A stretch of 64,000 bases of DNA from Symbiodinium natans (GCA_905221605.1 CAJNDS010000746.1:307961-371960); one strand, 5' to 3'. Shown: positions 30,780 through 41,307, counted from the first letter of the stretch. Notes: a model not told the origin generated them from the letters alone. Program-made: numbers and translations.

Positions 30780-31395
30780 TATGACTTTTGCAGAGTCAGG
30801 CATGCTTCCGTCTCCATCACCTCCTCCTGAGCCTAAGTCAGGCTTACATGGGACTGCTTCTTTAAGTGCTTCTGCGATGAGCGCTGAGAGCAAGGCTGGC
30901 GGGTCGCAGTATTCTTCTTCGTGGTCCTGTCAGAGTGAAACTTGATGCAGGACTTTGTTTGTAGGCGGTCTGAAGGTCAGGCGCGCCTCCGTCTCCATCA
31001 TCTCCTCCTGAGCGACCGAGGCGCGCCCGACCTTCAGACCCTCTACAACGTCGAATTTAACTCTGACAGGACCGTGAAGAAGAATACTGCCACCGGCCAG
31101 CCTTGCTCTCAGCACTCGTCGCAGAAGCACTAAAAGCAACCGTCTCATGTAAGCCTGACTCAGGCTCAGGAGGAGATGACGGATAATTACTGAGGCACAC
31201 CTGACCCTCAGACCAAACAAAGTCCTGCATTAAATTTAACTCTGACAGGACCGTGAAGGAGAAGACTGCGACACCCCAGCCTTGCTCTCAGCGCTCGTCG
31301 CAGAAGCGCTAACAGAAACCGTCTCACGCACGCCTGACTCAGGCTCCCGCATCTCCTCCTGAGCCTGAGTCAGGCGTGCCTGAGACGGTTTTGCA
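30780..31395. mobile_element. foldback element with large inverted and direct arms
   Basis: A roughly 125-bp sequence (landmarks CTCTGACAGGACCGTGAAG, CCAGCCTTGCTCTCAGC, TCGCAGAAGC, GCCTGACTCAGGCTCAGGAG) occurs three times: inverted at about 30805-30940, direct at 31062-31185 and direct at 31232-31340. A smaller palindrome (TCTGAAGGTC / GACCTTCAGA) lies between the first two at 30970-31042, and the right end is a hairpin (GCCTGACTCAGGCT against AGCCTGAGTCAGGC). No transposase. Resembles a foldback (Tourist/FARE-like) relic or a collapsed satellite. Confidence 0.75.
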
Positions 31396-31415
31396 TATTA
31401 TCTTGTGAAGCAGCA

Positions 31416-31555
31416 CTAGCACAAACGCAGCGGACAGTTTTCGGCCTCAAACAAAAATACTGTAAGGTACCTTTTTTGGTTAAAAAGGGGCTTCGAAGGG
31501 AACCTAAACCCTACAACAAAAAAAGGGAAGAAGGGCCTACTCTGGGCCCCCTCAA
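31416..31555. mobile_element. family M/D-related fragment
   Basis: GTAAGGTACCTTTTTTGGTT, AAAGGGGCTTCGAAGGGAAC and GGAAGAAGGGCCTACTCTGG match the right half of family M. Confidence 0.45.
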
Positions 31556-31559
31556 CCCT

Positions 31560-31664
31560 AAACCAAACCCCAAACCCCAAACCCCAAACCCCAAACCCCA
31601 AACCCCAAGCCCTAAACCCTAAACCCTAAACCCTAAACCCTAAACCCTAAACCCTAAACCCTAC
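31560..31664 (-). repeat. CCCCAAA block then CCCTAAA array
   Basis: Six CCCCAAA units (31566-31605) then about eight CCCTAAA units. Confidence 0.94.
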
Positions 31665-31677
31665 ATTAAGGTCAGAA

Positions 31678-31752
31678 CGCCGGCCGGCCTTCAGAAGCAG
31701 GAGTTGTGGGTGGTCTCCGCCAGCCAGCTTAGCGCCAGACTCCTCATCCTGG
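31678..31752 (-). other. GC-rich island between opposite telomere tracts
   Basis: Minus frame IQDEESGAKLAGGDHPQLLL then LKAGRRSD. Possible coding scrap. Confidence 0.27.
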
Positions 31753-32647
31753 ATATTTAGGGTTTAGGGTTTAGGGCTAGGGTTTAGGGTTTAGGATTTA
31801 GGGTTGAAGGTTTAAGGGATTAGGGGTTTATAGGGTTTAGGGGTCTGAGGGGTTAGGGATTTAGGGTTTCAGGGGTCTGGGATGTATGGGTTTAGGGGTG
31901 TAGGGGTTTAGGGGTGTAGGGTTTGGGTTTAGGGTTCGGCTTTAGGGCTTGCAGGTGCCCTCCAGGGGTAGAATTTGATGAAAACAGGCCCCGATGAGCC
32001 CTCAAATGCATGAACAGAACCCTAAACCTTAAACCCTAAACCCTAAATCCCTAGATCCCTAAACCCTAAACCCTAAACCCTTGGGTTGCGAGACCTCAAC
32101 GACCAGACCCAGGAGGAACCTAGGAATAATCAGGGCGGCCTTGATGTTTCTAAGCGGCCTGGAAGGGAACCTAAGCCTTAAAACAAAGGGAATAAGGGGC
32201 CCTAAACCCTAAACCCTAAACCCTAAACCCTAAACCCTAAACCCTAAACCCCAAACCCTAAACCCACTCTCGGTTCTAGTACCCTCTGGCTGCAAGGCCT
32301 TGACGATACTTTCTTAGCTCGATTTAGGAAGGACCCTTCGAAAAGCCCAAATTCTGACCCTGCCGGGTATAGAGCACCCGAAACCCAAAAACAGTGTTTA
32401 GGTTTTAGGGTACAATTCCGATTACCTAATTGAGTAGGAAGAAGAAAAAGAAAGGCTAGATCAAACCAGCCAACTTGCGATGCGGGAGGGAAGGTTGCTC
32501 CTCTTCGCACCTACTCTAAACCCTAAGCCCCAGGCTCCAGGTTTGCAAACCACACACCATCGGATCACAAGATCAAGAGAACCCCTAAACCCTAAACCCC
32601 AAACCCTAAACCCTAAACCCTGAACCCTAAACCCTAAAACCTAAACC

Positions 32648-32790
32648 TACACACCCTGTGCTGCTGGCCGAGACGGCCTCGGGTCTGCCAAGGGTACCCA
32701 TAGGCACCGCCAGTCAGATGCATGCTCACCACAAAACGCGGCAGCCCGCAAAACCTCCTCCGTGTCGAGCCGCTGATTGCGATCGTTGCA
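32648..32790 (-). other. GC-rich island, possible coding scrap
   Basis: Minus frame open for about 48 codons: YCNDRNQRLDTEEVLRAAAF then CGEHASDWRCLWVPL, ending in a stop at the telomere side. A plus frame (MLLAETASGLPRVPIGTA) also exists; the minus one looks more protein-like. Cut on the left strand end by a family F MITE. Confidence 0.35.
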
Positions 32791-32791
32791 G

Positions 32792-32904
32792 TACCCAAAG
32801 AGCCCAATATGGCTTAACTAAGGAATATTCCTTAAATCACATAGGGATCCTTAATATAATTTAAGGTATATTCCTTAATTAAGCAATATTGGGCTCTTTG
32901 GGTA
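32792..32904. mobile_element. family F MITE, complete
   Basis: TACCCAAAGAGCCCAATAT and its inverse ATATTGGGCTCTTTGGGTA; inner stems AAGGAATATTCCTTAAATCA / TTTAAGGTATATTCCTTAAT. Nearly full-length hairpin of 113 bp. Confidence 0.88.
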
Positions 32905-32975
32905 TCTGGACTTGAAGCATCTAAGCGACTCTTGTCCAGTCCAAGTCCCGAACCTTCCACGCGACTCTTCCGCGA

Positions 32976-33090
32976 GTACCCAAAGAGCCCAATATTGCTT
33001 AATTAAGGAATATTCCTTAAATCATACTAAGGCTCCCTATATGATTTCAGGAATATTCCTTAATTAAGCAATGTTGGGCTCTTTGGGTAC
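32976..33090. mobile_element. family F MITE, complete
   Basis: GTACCCAAAGAGCCCAATAT to its near-inverse GGGCTCTTTGGGTAC; 72 bp downstream of the previous copy, same orientation cannot be told because of symmetry. Confidence 0.88.
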
Positions 33091-33436
33091 TTCCAGATTC
33101 TGTGTTTGTGTAGGTTTCCTTGGGGCTAAAAGGCGACCGTAAACCCGAAACCCGAAACCCAGAAAACCCTAAACCCTAAACCCTACAAGCTTTTAGGGGC
33201 TTAGGGGCTTTCAGAGGTTTAGGGTTCGGGGTTTCGGGGTTAAGGGTTCGGGGATTCTTGCGCTTAGGGGCTCAAGTTGCAGGGGCTTTCTTTCATGGGG
33301 TTTAGGGGCTTACATACGGCTTAGCATCTTTTTGAAAGCTTACGGGCTTGTATTGGGTGAAGGGCTCAGGGATTTTGGTAAGTTTAAAAAGGGAAAAGGG
33401 CATTTTTCTTTAGGGTCTGTCTGGTTTAGGGCTTAG

Positions 33437-33556
33437 GGTTTATAGGGTTTATAGGGTTTATAGGGCTTATAGGGCTTATAGGGTTTACAGGGTTCATAGG
33501 GTTTATAGGGTGTCTAGGGTTTATAGGGTTTATAGGGTTTGTAGGGTTTATAGGGT
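33437..33556 (+). repeat. TTTATAGGG 9-mer array
   Basis: About 13 units of TTTATAGGG with variants CTTATAGGG, TTTACAGGG, TTTGTAGGG. Confidence 0.93.
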
Positions 33557-33709
33557 TAGAAATTCGAAAGGTTGGGGACCTCTCACTGAGATGCCCCACA
33601 CAGACACTGCGCAGGAGCTGCGTCTGGGTCTGCAGCACGCGGTTGGCTGTGGGGCCTGGCGGAGGTCTAAACGCCCCGTGAAGTGAACAGGTTATGTAGT
33701 CCTCAAGGT

Positions 33710-33860
33710 TTAGGGTTTAGGGTTTGGGGTTTAGGGTTTGGGGGTTGGGGGTTTAGGGTTGAGGGTTTGGGGTTTGGGGTTTGTGGGTTTGGGGTTTGGG
33801 CTTTAGGGTTTGGGGCTGGGGGCTTCGGGTTTGGGGTTTGGGGTTTGGGGTTGAGGGATT
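33710..33860 (+). repeat. TTTAGGG/TTTGGGG degenerate tract
   Basis: About 18 units mixing TTTAGGG, TTTGGGG and TTGAGGG. Confidence 0.85.
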
Positions 33861-33866
33861 AAACAC

Positions 33867-34130
33867 TTGACCCCTGACATGAAACCCTTATGGGAGGCAG
33901 GGAGGGTAGGGTCAGGGTTTCATTGTAAGGATACGAACCGCTCGAGCAAGGTATGTGAGGAATCAAGAGTGAACAGGTTTAAGCTAAAGGCTTGGGATGT
34001 TCGGAGTAGGTTATGGCACCTATACGATATACGCTTGGCTGCACTTACTAGGGGAGCTTTACATGGCATGTTTAGCTGCCTTATTGAGAAATCCAACAAG
34101 CCCAAAAGGGCTAAGGATCTAAAGTTTCAG
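33867..34130 (+). other. unique island with a 100-codon open frame, unassigned
   Basis: Reads WEAGRVGSGFHCKDTNRSS, then FKLKAWDVRSRLWHLYDIRL and GALHGMFSCLIEKSNKPKRA up to a telomere tract. Protein-like composition over about 85 codons but no motif. Could be a captured exon. Confidence 0.3.
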
Positions 34131-34260
34131 TACCCCAAACCCTCAACCCTCAACCCTGCCTGCAACGCTGAGTAGCCGTTGCCTCGTTTACTAGGCCTAA
34201 GCCTTGAGGCCCCTAAGCCAGAAACCCCCAAAAGCCCTCAACCTTACTCCCGAGAGCCCA

Positions 34261-34372
34261 ACTAGGAGGTTCATGTGTAGATATAAGTACGGTTGTAGGA
34301 ACCCTAAGTACGGTAAGAAGTATAGTTACCATACTTCTCACCCTACTTACAAATACCCATGAACCTCCAAGT
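34261..34372. mobile_element. family G MITE
   Basis: ACTAGGAGGTTCATG and CATGAACCTCCAAGT form the inverted ends; inner AGTACGGTAAGAAGTATAG / CTATACTTCTCACCCTACTT-like stems. Confidence 0.7.
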
Positions 34373-34664
34373 CGTAGCCCTCAAGCCTAAACCCTAAACC
34401 CTGAACCCTAACCCTGCCAACCAGCCTGCGCGGAGCCGCAGTTCCAAGCTGCCTGGCTGGGACATGTGAAAGCTTATTTAGGGTTTAGGATTTAGGGTTT
34501 AGGGTTTAGGGTTTAGGGTGTAGGGTTGGGGAATTTGCCGTAGGCCGGCAAGACATACCCGAGCTTGCAGTGCGTAAGCCACTGAGCTTCAAAAACCTGA
34601 AGCCCGGATTCGCAAGGGATCCAGAGTGAGCCCTCAACCCTCAACACTCAACCCTAAACCCGCA

Positions 34665-34850
34665 CTTCGGCCCTAAACCCTAAACCCTAAACCTTGAACC
34701 CTACAAACCCTACAAACCCTACAAACCCTACAAACCCTACAAACCCTACAAACCCTACAAACCCTACAAACCCTACAAACCCTAAACCCTCAACCCTCAA
34801 CCCTAAACCCTAAACCCTAAGCCCTAAACCCTAAACCCTAAACCCTAACC
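34665..34850 (-). repeat. CCCTAAA with a CCCTACAAA 9-mer block
   Basis: About ten CCCTACAAA units (34697-34781) bracketed by CCCTAAA and CCCTCAA units. Confidence 0.95.
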
Positions 34851-34859
34851 CCCCAAGGG

Positions 34860-34935
34860 CAGCTTCGGCCTTCGCCCGGTGCGAAGGATCCGAGGCCGGC
34901 CAGCAGAACCAGGCCAGCTTCCGCGCCCTTGCGGC
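34860..34935 (+). other. GC-rich island, possible coding scrap
   Basis: Plus frame AASAFARCEGSEAGQQNQAS then FRALAAGLGD. Confidence 0.27.
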
Positions 34936-35418
34936 AGGCCTTGGGGATTTTTGGGGGGCGGCTTGAGGGGCTCCGAGTTTAGGGCTTAGGGTTTAGGGTC
35001 AGGGTTGAGGGGGTTTAGGGTTTAGGGTTTAGGGCTTAGGGTTTAGGGTTTAGGGTTTAGGATTTTTGGGGGGGCGGCTTGAGGGGAGGATACAGGGGCG
35101 CCGAGTTTAGGGCTTAGGGCTTAGGGTTAAGGGTTTTAGGGTTTAGGGTTTAGGGGTTTGAGAAGCTTGGGGTGTTTGGGGGTTTTAGGGGGTTGGGTTC
35201 TGGAGCTTGCGATTTGTGGCGGCTTAGGGGTTTGGGCTTGGGGTGCACACGCTTGCAATAATGCAACACTCGTGAGAGAGACTACATGTGCGTGTACCAG
35301 TTGGGGCCAACAGTAACAATCATTTGGGGTTTCCCGAAACCCTAAACCCAACAGCTCCAAAGCCCCATAGCCTGGGACGTCCCAGAGCCCTTGGAATGCC
35401 GGAAAAGCACGCACGCCC

Positions 35419-35573
35419 GAAACTCCCGGAACCCCAAACGGCTGCAAACAAATCCCAAACCCCGAAAATGTTCAAGTACTAAAACCCTAGAGCCCCCGAA
35501 ACTCCCGGAACCCCAAACGGCTGCAAACAAATCCCAAACCCCTAAAATGTTCAAGTCCTAAATCCCTAGAGCC
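35419..35573. repeat. 78-bp tandem duplication
   Basis: A segment with AACTCCCGGAACCCCAAACG and AAATGTTCAAGT appears twice head to tail (35419-35496, 35497-35573) with few differences. Confidence 0.85.
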
Positions 35574-35892
35574 CTAACCCCCTAAAGCCCTGCACGTTTC
35601 CCTAAAGGGTGTAGGGGAACATCAGAACCGAATTCCCGCATTCTCGACAGTAGGGCATATAACTGGGTTTAGTTGGGCATCAAAAGGATTAAACCCTCAA
35701 GCCACAACCCTAAACCTGAACCCTAAACATCAAACTCGAAACCCTGAACCCTAACTCTAAACTCTCAACCCTAAACCCTAGACGCTTTTGGGCATGGTTT
35801 CTGTGCAAGGTTCGGGGCAGTTTAGAGCTTGGGGGTTAGAGCTTAGGTCTCGAGCTTCGGGCTTTGGGCTTCGGGCCTAGGGTCGGGTTTGG

Positions 35893-36011
35893 TTTAGGGT
35901 TTAGGGTTTAGGGTTTAGGGTTTGGGGTTTAGGGTTTAGGGTTTAGGGTTTAGGGTTTAGGGTTTAGGGTTTAGGGTTTAGGGTTTAGGGTTTAGGGTTT
36001 AGGGTTTAGGG
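35893..36011 (+). repeat. TTTAGGG array, about 17 copies
   Basis: One TTTGGGG, otherwise perfect. Followed by an island of about 150 bp and then the C-tract block. Confidence 0.97.
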
Positions 36012-36169
36012 TCCGCCAACCCTGGCGGATGCCTTCCCTCTTTCCCTCCTTACCCCCCAAAACGTGGGTAGGGGGGGTCGGTGCACAATTTTTTCGTGGA
36101 GGACCGCACCACCCGCACAGCGTAAACAGGCGGTTCAGCACAGGGGGGTAGGGGCGCCCTCCCACCCCC

Positions 36170-36478
36170 AAACCCAACCCCCCCCCACCCCCCCACCCCC
36201 CCCCACCCCCCCCCCCCACCCCCCCCCCCCACCCCCCCCCCCCACCCCCCCCCCCCCCCCCCCCCCCCCACCCCCCCCCCCCACCCACCCCCCCCCCCCA
36301 CCCCCCCCCCCCCACCCCCCCCCCCCCCCCCCCCCACCCCCCCCCCCCCCCCCCCCCCCCCCACCCCCCCCCCCACCCGCCCCCACCCCACCCCCCCCCC
36401 CCCCCCCCCCCCCCCCCCACCCCCCCACCCCCACCCCAACCCGCTGCCACCCCCGCCCCTCCGCCCCCACCCCCACCC
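36170..36478. repeat. 300-bp poly-C tract block with single A interruptions
   Basis: C-runs of 4-30 bases separated by single A (CCCCCCCCCCA-type), almost no G or T. The G-rich strand would form stacked quadruplexes and the C strand i-motifs. Open frames here (poly-Pro or poly-Gly) are artefacts of composition. Confidence 0.95.
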
Positions 36479-36593
36479 GTCTTTTTGGCTTGAGCTTCCT
36501 GGTGCTACCCCCTGCCCCCCCCCAAAACGTTTCACAGAACTCTGCCGAGCAGGCTGATCTTCCAACATGCGAGCGGGTTTAGACCTCTCAACT

Positions 36594-36636
36594 ATGCTCC
36601 AGCGGGATCGGCGGCTTGAGCCGGAGGCTCTTAAAT
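36594..36636 (+). repeat. dispersed 43-bp GC-rich sequence, copy 1
   Basis: Begins ATGCTCCAGCGGGATCGGCG and ends CCGGAGGCTCTTAAAT; matches 43862-43904 at 41 of 43 bases. The frame MLQRDRRLEPEALK is open in this copy. Confidence 0.85.
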
Positions 36637-36689
36637 TTAGGGTTTAGGGTTTAGGGCTTAGGGTTTAGGGTTTAGGGTTTCGGGTTTCG

Positions 36690-36800
36690 GGTACAGGGAA
36701 GGCTAAGTATCTGAAGGTCCCAGGACCGGGCAGCGCCGGCTGCCCTGGCCGCACGGCGAAGTTGTCGAAGGCCTGGGGATTCATGTGCCATGTGACCACC
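36690..36800 (-). other. GC-rich island, possible coding scrap
   Basis: Minus frame RLKLVVTWHMNPQAFDNF then AVRPGQPALPGPGTFRYLA, about 37 codons, between two TTTAGGG tracts. One of the more convincing islands. Confidence 0.35.
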
Positions 36801-36816
36801 AACTTTAGCCTTGTCA

Positions 36817-36916
36817 GGGTTTAGGGTTTAGGGTTTAGGGTTTAGGGTTTCGGGTTTGGGTTTCGGGTTTCGGGTTTCGGGTTTAGGGTTTAGGGTTTAG
36901 GGTTTAGGGTTTAGGA
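36817..36916 (+). repeat. TTTAGGG with TTTCGGG units
   Basis: A TTTCGGG sub-block (36848-36880) between TTTAGGG units. Confidence 0.93.
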
Positions 36917-37275
36917 TGAAGACGAGACGAAGTGGCCAGCACAAGCCATTAAAGGACAAATGCAGCTGGGAAGCTGCCCCTTTGCAAAATAGCCTCTCTC
37001 TTGTAAGCAGTAGTATAGAATCCTAAGGCCCCTAAACCCTAAAGCCCTGAAGCACCTAAGACCTAAAGCTCTAATAGGCCCCTAAACCCTAAACCCTAAA
37101 CCCTAAACCCTAAAACCTAAACCCTAAACCCTACACCCCAAAAACCTAAACCCTACAGGCCCCCAAGCCTGGCGAACTCTTCGGCGCAAGCTTTCGCGTT
37201 GGGCGGCTTCCTCTACTTCAAGGAACAAGGGCCCCCATAGACCTCTCCGGAGAGGCCGTGGCGCTTGAGGGTTAT

Positions 37276-37406
37276 GGTTTAGGGTTTAGGGTTTAGGGTT
37301 TAGGGTTTAGGGTTTGGGGTTTGGGGTTTGGGGTTTGGGGTTTGGGGTTTGGGGTTTGGGGTTTGGGGTTTGGGGTTTGGGGTTTGGGGTTTGGGGTTTG
37401 GGGTTT
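37276..37406 (+). repeat. TTTAGGG then about 13 TTTGGGG units
   Basis: TTTAGGG x5 then a pure TTTGGGG block. Confidence 0.96.
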
Positions 37407-37468
37407 CTTGTCCTGGGTACATACCACCAGGCCCTTCGAACCCCTGAGCCTTTGTAAGGTTATAGGGT

Positions 37469-37930
37469 TTAGAGTTTAAGGTTGAGGTCCATCCAGAATC
37501 CATGGGAAGCCTCCACCTGGACTGAGCGGAGCATTTCCTCGAGCTGAGTTGGAGTGACTCCTAGTAGCAGGTTGTCGTCCGCGTACGCCAAGTCGTCAGC
37601 AGGTTTTTGAGAGCGGAGTCTCGTATCTACATCTTCAACAAGGACGCTCATGACCATAATGAACAGATACGGACTCAATGGGCAACCTTGTCTGATTCCT
37701 TGTCTGATTCCTGTATGCGGGATTCCCCCGCCGGTGGCATTGAGGCTGTGCACGGCCACTGCCGTGTAGAGGGGCTCGCCAATCAAAGGGAAGTCCTTTT
37801 TCGAGGCCATCTGCATGACGCGGAGGAGATATCCCACCGAGTCCGATTACATCTCATCACCGTCGAATTGGAGGCGAGCGATAGGCGTAGGGCTCTTATA
37901 TGCCTGTTCTAAGACTCTTGCAAGGGAGAC
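37469..37930 (-). pseudogene. non-LTR retrotransposon reverse transcriptase fragment
   Basis: The 122-codon minus frame (37837-37469) contains GCPLSPYLFIMVMSVLVEDV at residues 51-70 and LAYADDNLLLG at residues 83-93. RQGCPLSPYLF and Y-A-D-D are the conserved blocks of LINE-type reverse transcriptases; D87 and D88 are the catalytic pair of the polymerase palm. Immediately upstream, in another frame (up to about 37920), LARVLEQAYKSPTPIARLQF fits the segment that normally precedes this block, so a frameshift or stop separates them. An in-frame 12-bp tandem duplication gives GIRQGIRQ before GCPLSP. Only the palm core remains; endonuclease, fingers and thumb are missing. A family C MITE lies at 37991-38098, close to the broken 5' side. 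Dead copy, confident family call. Confidence 0.85.
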
Positions 37931-37990
37931 AATCTTAGGGTGGCTACATGGTCTCTTTGTATGGGCCCTTGATAGGCCCCCCCTCAAGAA

Positions 37991-38098
37991 TTGGTAGCCC
38001 GGTAACGGTATCAAAATAAGGGCACCCCTTTTGGGATTGGCTGCTTTAAAGGGAACCTTGAACAAAAAAAGGGGTAAAGGGTACCACTGGGCTTCCAA
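37991..38098. mobile_element. family C MITE beside the RT fragment
   Basis: TTGGTAGCCCGGTAAC at the left, GTACCACTGGGCTTCCAA at the right; 108 bp. Confidence 0.8.
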
Positions 38099-38119
38099 GC
38101 TTACATACCCTATACAAGC

Positions 38120-38170
38120 TAAACCCTAAACCCCAAACCCCAAACCCCAAACCCCAAACCCCAAACCCCG
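38120..38170 (-). repeat. CCCCAAA block
   Basis: About six CCCCAAA units. Confidence 0.93.
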
Positions 38171-38462
38171 GAAAGATACGCTCAGTAGCGGGCTGTGGTC
38201 CTGCACGTCATGCCTGCAAGGAGTTGTGCTGCGGCTTCGGTGCACCCTTATAGGCTTATAAACCTACCCAGATCTCCATCATATTTCTGAAGTTGGGTAT
38301 GTCAACCCTAAACCCCAAACCCAAAACCCAAAACCCTAAACCCAAAACCCTGAACCCCCTAAGCCCAACTAAGAGGTTCTGCCAGATCTGGGTAGCCTTT
38401 TGGGATGTCCACAACCAGTGATCTTGGATGCACTCATCGGCCTGCATGCCTCAGGGGACTAA

Positions 38463-38538
38463 AGGAGGGACTTGGGTACCTAGGGACAGGGACTATAGGG
38501 GAATCAGATTAAGGGTCCCTTGTAGGGGTCCCTCCTTA
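38463..38538. mobile_element. short TIR element
   Basis: AAGGAGGGAC and GTCCCTCCTT are an exact 10-bp inverted pair over 76 bp. Confidence 0.5.
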
Positions 38539-38876
38539 TACCCCTTAAATGCCAGGTGCATCCGTCTAAAGAGCTTCGCAGAGAAGCCAGTCGATGATGT
38601 CGGCTGAAATCTTGCAGCATGTAGCACCTCCCGCTCAAGCTGAGTCCCACAAACCGCTGCCTCCCGGGCCAGCTGGCCACCAATCATGCGGAGCTTGTTC
38701 GATGCTTCGGAGGAAGGCATGGGCCTCCCTGTCGCGTTGTCGGCCGGCTGCGAGGCCATGGGGAGCAGCTTGCAGTGGGCCCTACAGGCAGGTGAACTTG
38801 CGGCCCGCAGGCATGCGCGTTGCCACTGAATGCAGGTGCCAAACAAAGATGTTGGGCCAAAATGTGGCCCAGCCAT
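38493..38876 (-). other. unassigned open frame, possible coding remnant
   Basis: A 127-codon minus frame with SNKLRMIGGQLAREAAVC and GTQLEREVLHAARFQPTS; an overlapping frame (38908-38684) begins MSSADSAVALAWLGHILAQH. The two may be one broken gene. No motif. Confidence 0.27.
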
Positions 38877-39297
38877 GCAAGCGCGACAGCAGAGTCAGCA
38901 GAAGACACACTGGTTCTACGCTACACTAGCAGTTGAGGGTTTTTTTTTCGGAGAAGTCGTACACATGCACAACATCCCCGTCCCTGTAGGAACCCCATGC
39001 AAAAAAGGCGTCAAGCAATGGGTTCAGGTTTTAAAGATTAAAGGTTAAGGCTAAGGGTTAAGAGTGTAGGGCCCCATAAGGTCCTCACGGGAGAAGACTC
39101 GGAGTGGACTGCTTCCGGGTTTGAGGGTTTCAATGGGGACTTTGGGTATCAGTGTTCTAATGCCCCCTAGCGCTTGCCCAGTGCTCCCTAAGCGTCCCTG
39201 ATAAAGTTCCCTCAATACCTCCTCTAGCCTCCTCCCTCATAGCTCTGGGTTGCCCAAGATCTTCATATTACACCGTGTAGCCTTTGCCGTTAATCCC

Positions 39298-39392
39298 CTA
39301 AAAGTAGGGGTACCTTAAAGGGGTCCTCATTATAAGGGAATCCTACTATTCGGGTGTCTTATTGTGGGGTGCCCTACTTTCGTAAACCCCCA
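39298..39392. mobile_element. family J MITE
   Basis: CCCCTAAAAGTAGGGGTACC and GGGTGCCCTACTTTCG, with AAGGGAATCCTACTATTCGG inside, as at 5.1 kb. Confidence 0.6.
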
Positions 39393-39494
39393 CATAGCGT
39401 TTTAGGGCTCAGGGTTGGGGCAGGGTGTGGGCAAACGACGACGATCCTGCGATCTAGAATCCTAAAGCCCGCACCCCCTTAATCCTGAAGAGTT

Positions 39495-39770
39495 TAGGGT
39501 TAAGGTTTAGGGTTTAGGGTTTAGGGTTAAGGTTTAGGGTTTAGGGTTTAGGGTTTGGGGTTTCGGGTTTAGGGTTTAGGGTTTAGGGCTTAGGATTTAG
39601 GATTTGAGGTTTAGGGCAGGTCCCCAGCTGATGCTCTCACGAACCAAAGAAAGTCCCGCCCTTCACCCCTTCGAAGCTCCCTAAACCCTAAGCCCTAAGC
39701 CCTAAGCCCTAAGCCCTAAGCCCTAAGCCCTAAACCCTAAACCCTAAACCCTAAACCCTAAACCCTCCCC
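39495..39770. repeat. TTTAGGG tract, short island, then CCCTAAG/CCCTAAA tract
   Basis: 39495-39610 TTTAGGG; island 39612-39668; 39680-39732 CCCTAAG x7; 39733-39770 CCCTAAA. Orientation reverses across only 60 bp. Confidence 0.9.
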
Positions 39771-39999
39771 CCGGAGTCCTCCAAGTAGGTTTCAAGTAGA
39801 CTGAGACTTAGGGCTGTACGTACCCATGAAGCCTCCAAGTAGAGGGTATTAAAGGCCGGTGGCCTGTTTATCTGTTACCCTTACACCTTAATATAGCCTC
39901 TAGATGCCCTAATACGAACCTCCACTACAAAACAGAAGCCCTACTTAAAGAGACCACCAGGCAATCTAAGGGTTTAGGGTTTAGGGTTTAGGGCTAAGG

Positions 40000-40925
40000 G
40001 GTTTAAAATGGACCCCCCCCCCACAAGAAGACCTCAGTTGAGATGCCTGACCATATGGCCTCAATATCGGGCATAGGTGTCTATACTCCCCTTAGAACCT
40101 TGAGAAGATAATGTTTTCAATATTTTCTGGGGTTTTATGTAAACAAACATGGGGGGATACAGGTGTGAGTTCTTGTTGTGGAGTTCGTTCTCGGTTTTTT
40201 CGGGCAAAAAGGCTCCCAGGATTCAGATTTTGGGGTAAACGGTTTAGGGGTTGGCCCGAAACCCTAAACCCTGGACCCTGAACCCTATAAACCCTAAACC
40301 ACTGGGTGTAGGCCTTAGGGGAGGGGGGGGGGGTGTAGATGCAGGCTGACGGCGAAGCCTTTGATTCTGGGCGCTGCCCACATGTACCTCCCAGTTGACT
40401 TCTAGGGGTTTTAAGGGTTTTGGGGCTTCTGGAGCTTTTTTACGGCTTTAGGGATTATAGGGTTTAGGTCTTTTAGGGTTTTAGGCTTACGGGGCTATAG
40501 GGTTTTAGGGTCTTTGGGGGTTTGGGGTTGGGGGTTAATATAAAGGATGTTTTAAAGGGTTTGAGGGTTTCGGTTTGAACGGGTTTGGGGCTTTAGGGTC
40601 TTCGGGGTTTTAAGGCTTCAGGTTTAGGGGTCTTAGGTGTTTAGGGCTTTAGGGTTTAGCGTGTATAGGGCTTTAGGGGTTTAGGGTTTAGGGGTTTAGG
40701 GTTTAGGGCACCAGTGCTTTAGGTTTTAAGATTTTGCGGTTCTGAGGTTTTAGGGTTCTATGGTTTTGTGGGTTTAGGGGTTATAGGGTTAAGGGTGGGG
40801 AATTAGGGAATTGGGGTTCGGGGTTTGGGTTTAGGTTTTATTAGGTATCCCTTTCAACCATTCCCAAACTTGTTGAATTTCAGGGTCCTTCAACTAACGA
40901 ATTAAACAGTCCGGGAAATGAACGC
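40000..40925 (+). other. degenerate TTTAGGG-like region, no gene
   Basis: Unique AT-rich sequence to 40260, then heavily mutated TTTTAGGG/TTTGGGG DNA. Only one clean short tract (40675-40710). Confidence 0.5.
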
Positions 40926-41307
40926 CTTGCCCAGTGAGAACCCTAAACCCTAAACCCTAACCTGAGGTAGGGCAAGTGGGTGTGATCTCATTGAGGGGCT
41001 AAAAAACAAGGACAGTTGCACGTGGGGAGTTGCTGTTTGTGTAAGCCTTGTATTCAAGGAAATCATACTCGGACCACTAAACCCCTAAACCCCTAAACCC
41101 TAAGCCCTAAGCCCTAAGCCCTAAACCCTAAACCCTAAACCTAAACCCATAAGGATGCACCCCTAAGAGGTTCCCTTGATATACTCCTCATATGGCCCTT
41201 ATACTACTTTAGAGGATCTTGAAAACTTTAGGGTCGAGGTAGAGCCCATGATTTTACATGACTCTTTGAAGCTCTATAGAATTTAGGGCTCACGGCACAA
41301 GAAAGCT

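Noticed and set aside
35992-36582. Poly-glycine, poly-proline and Trp/Gly frames of 110-170 codons
   Set aside because: Direct product of the C-tract block; no stop codon can occur in C/A-only DNA on these frames.
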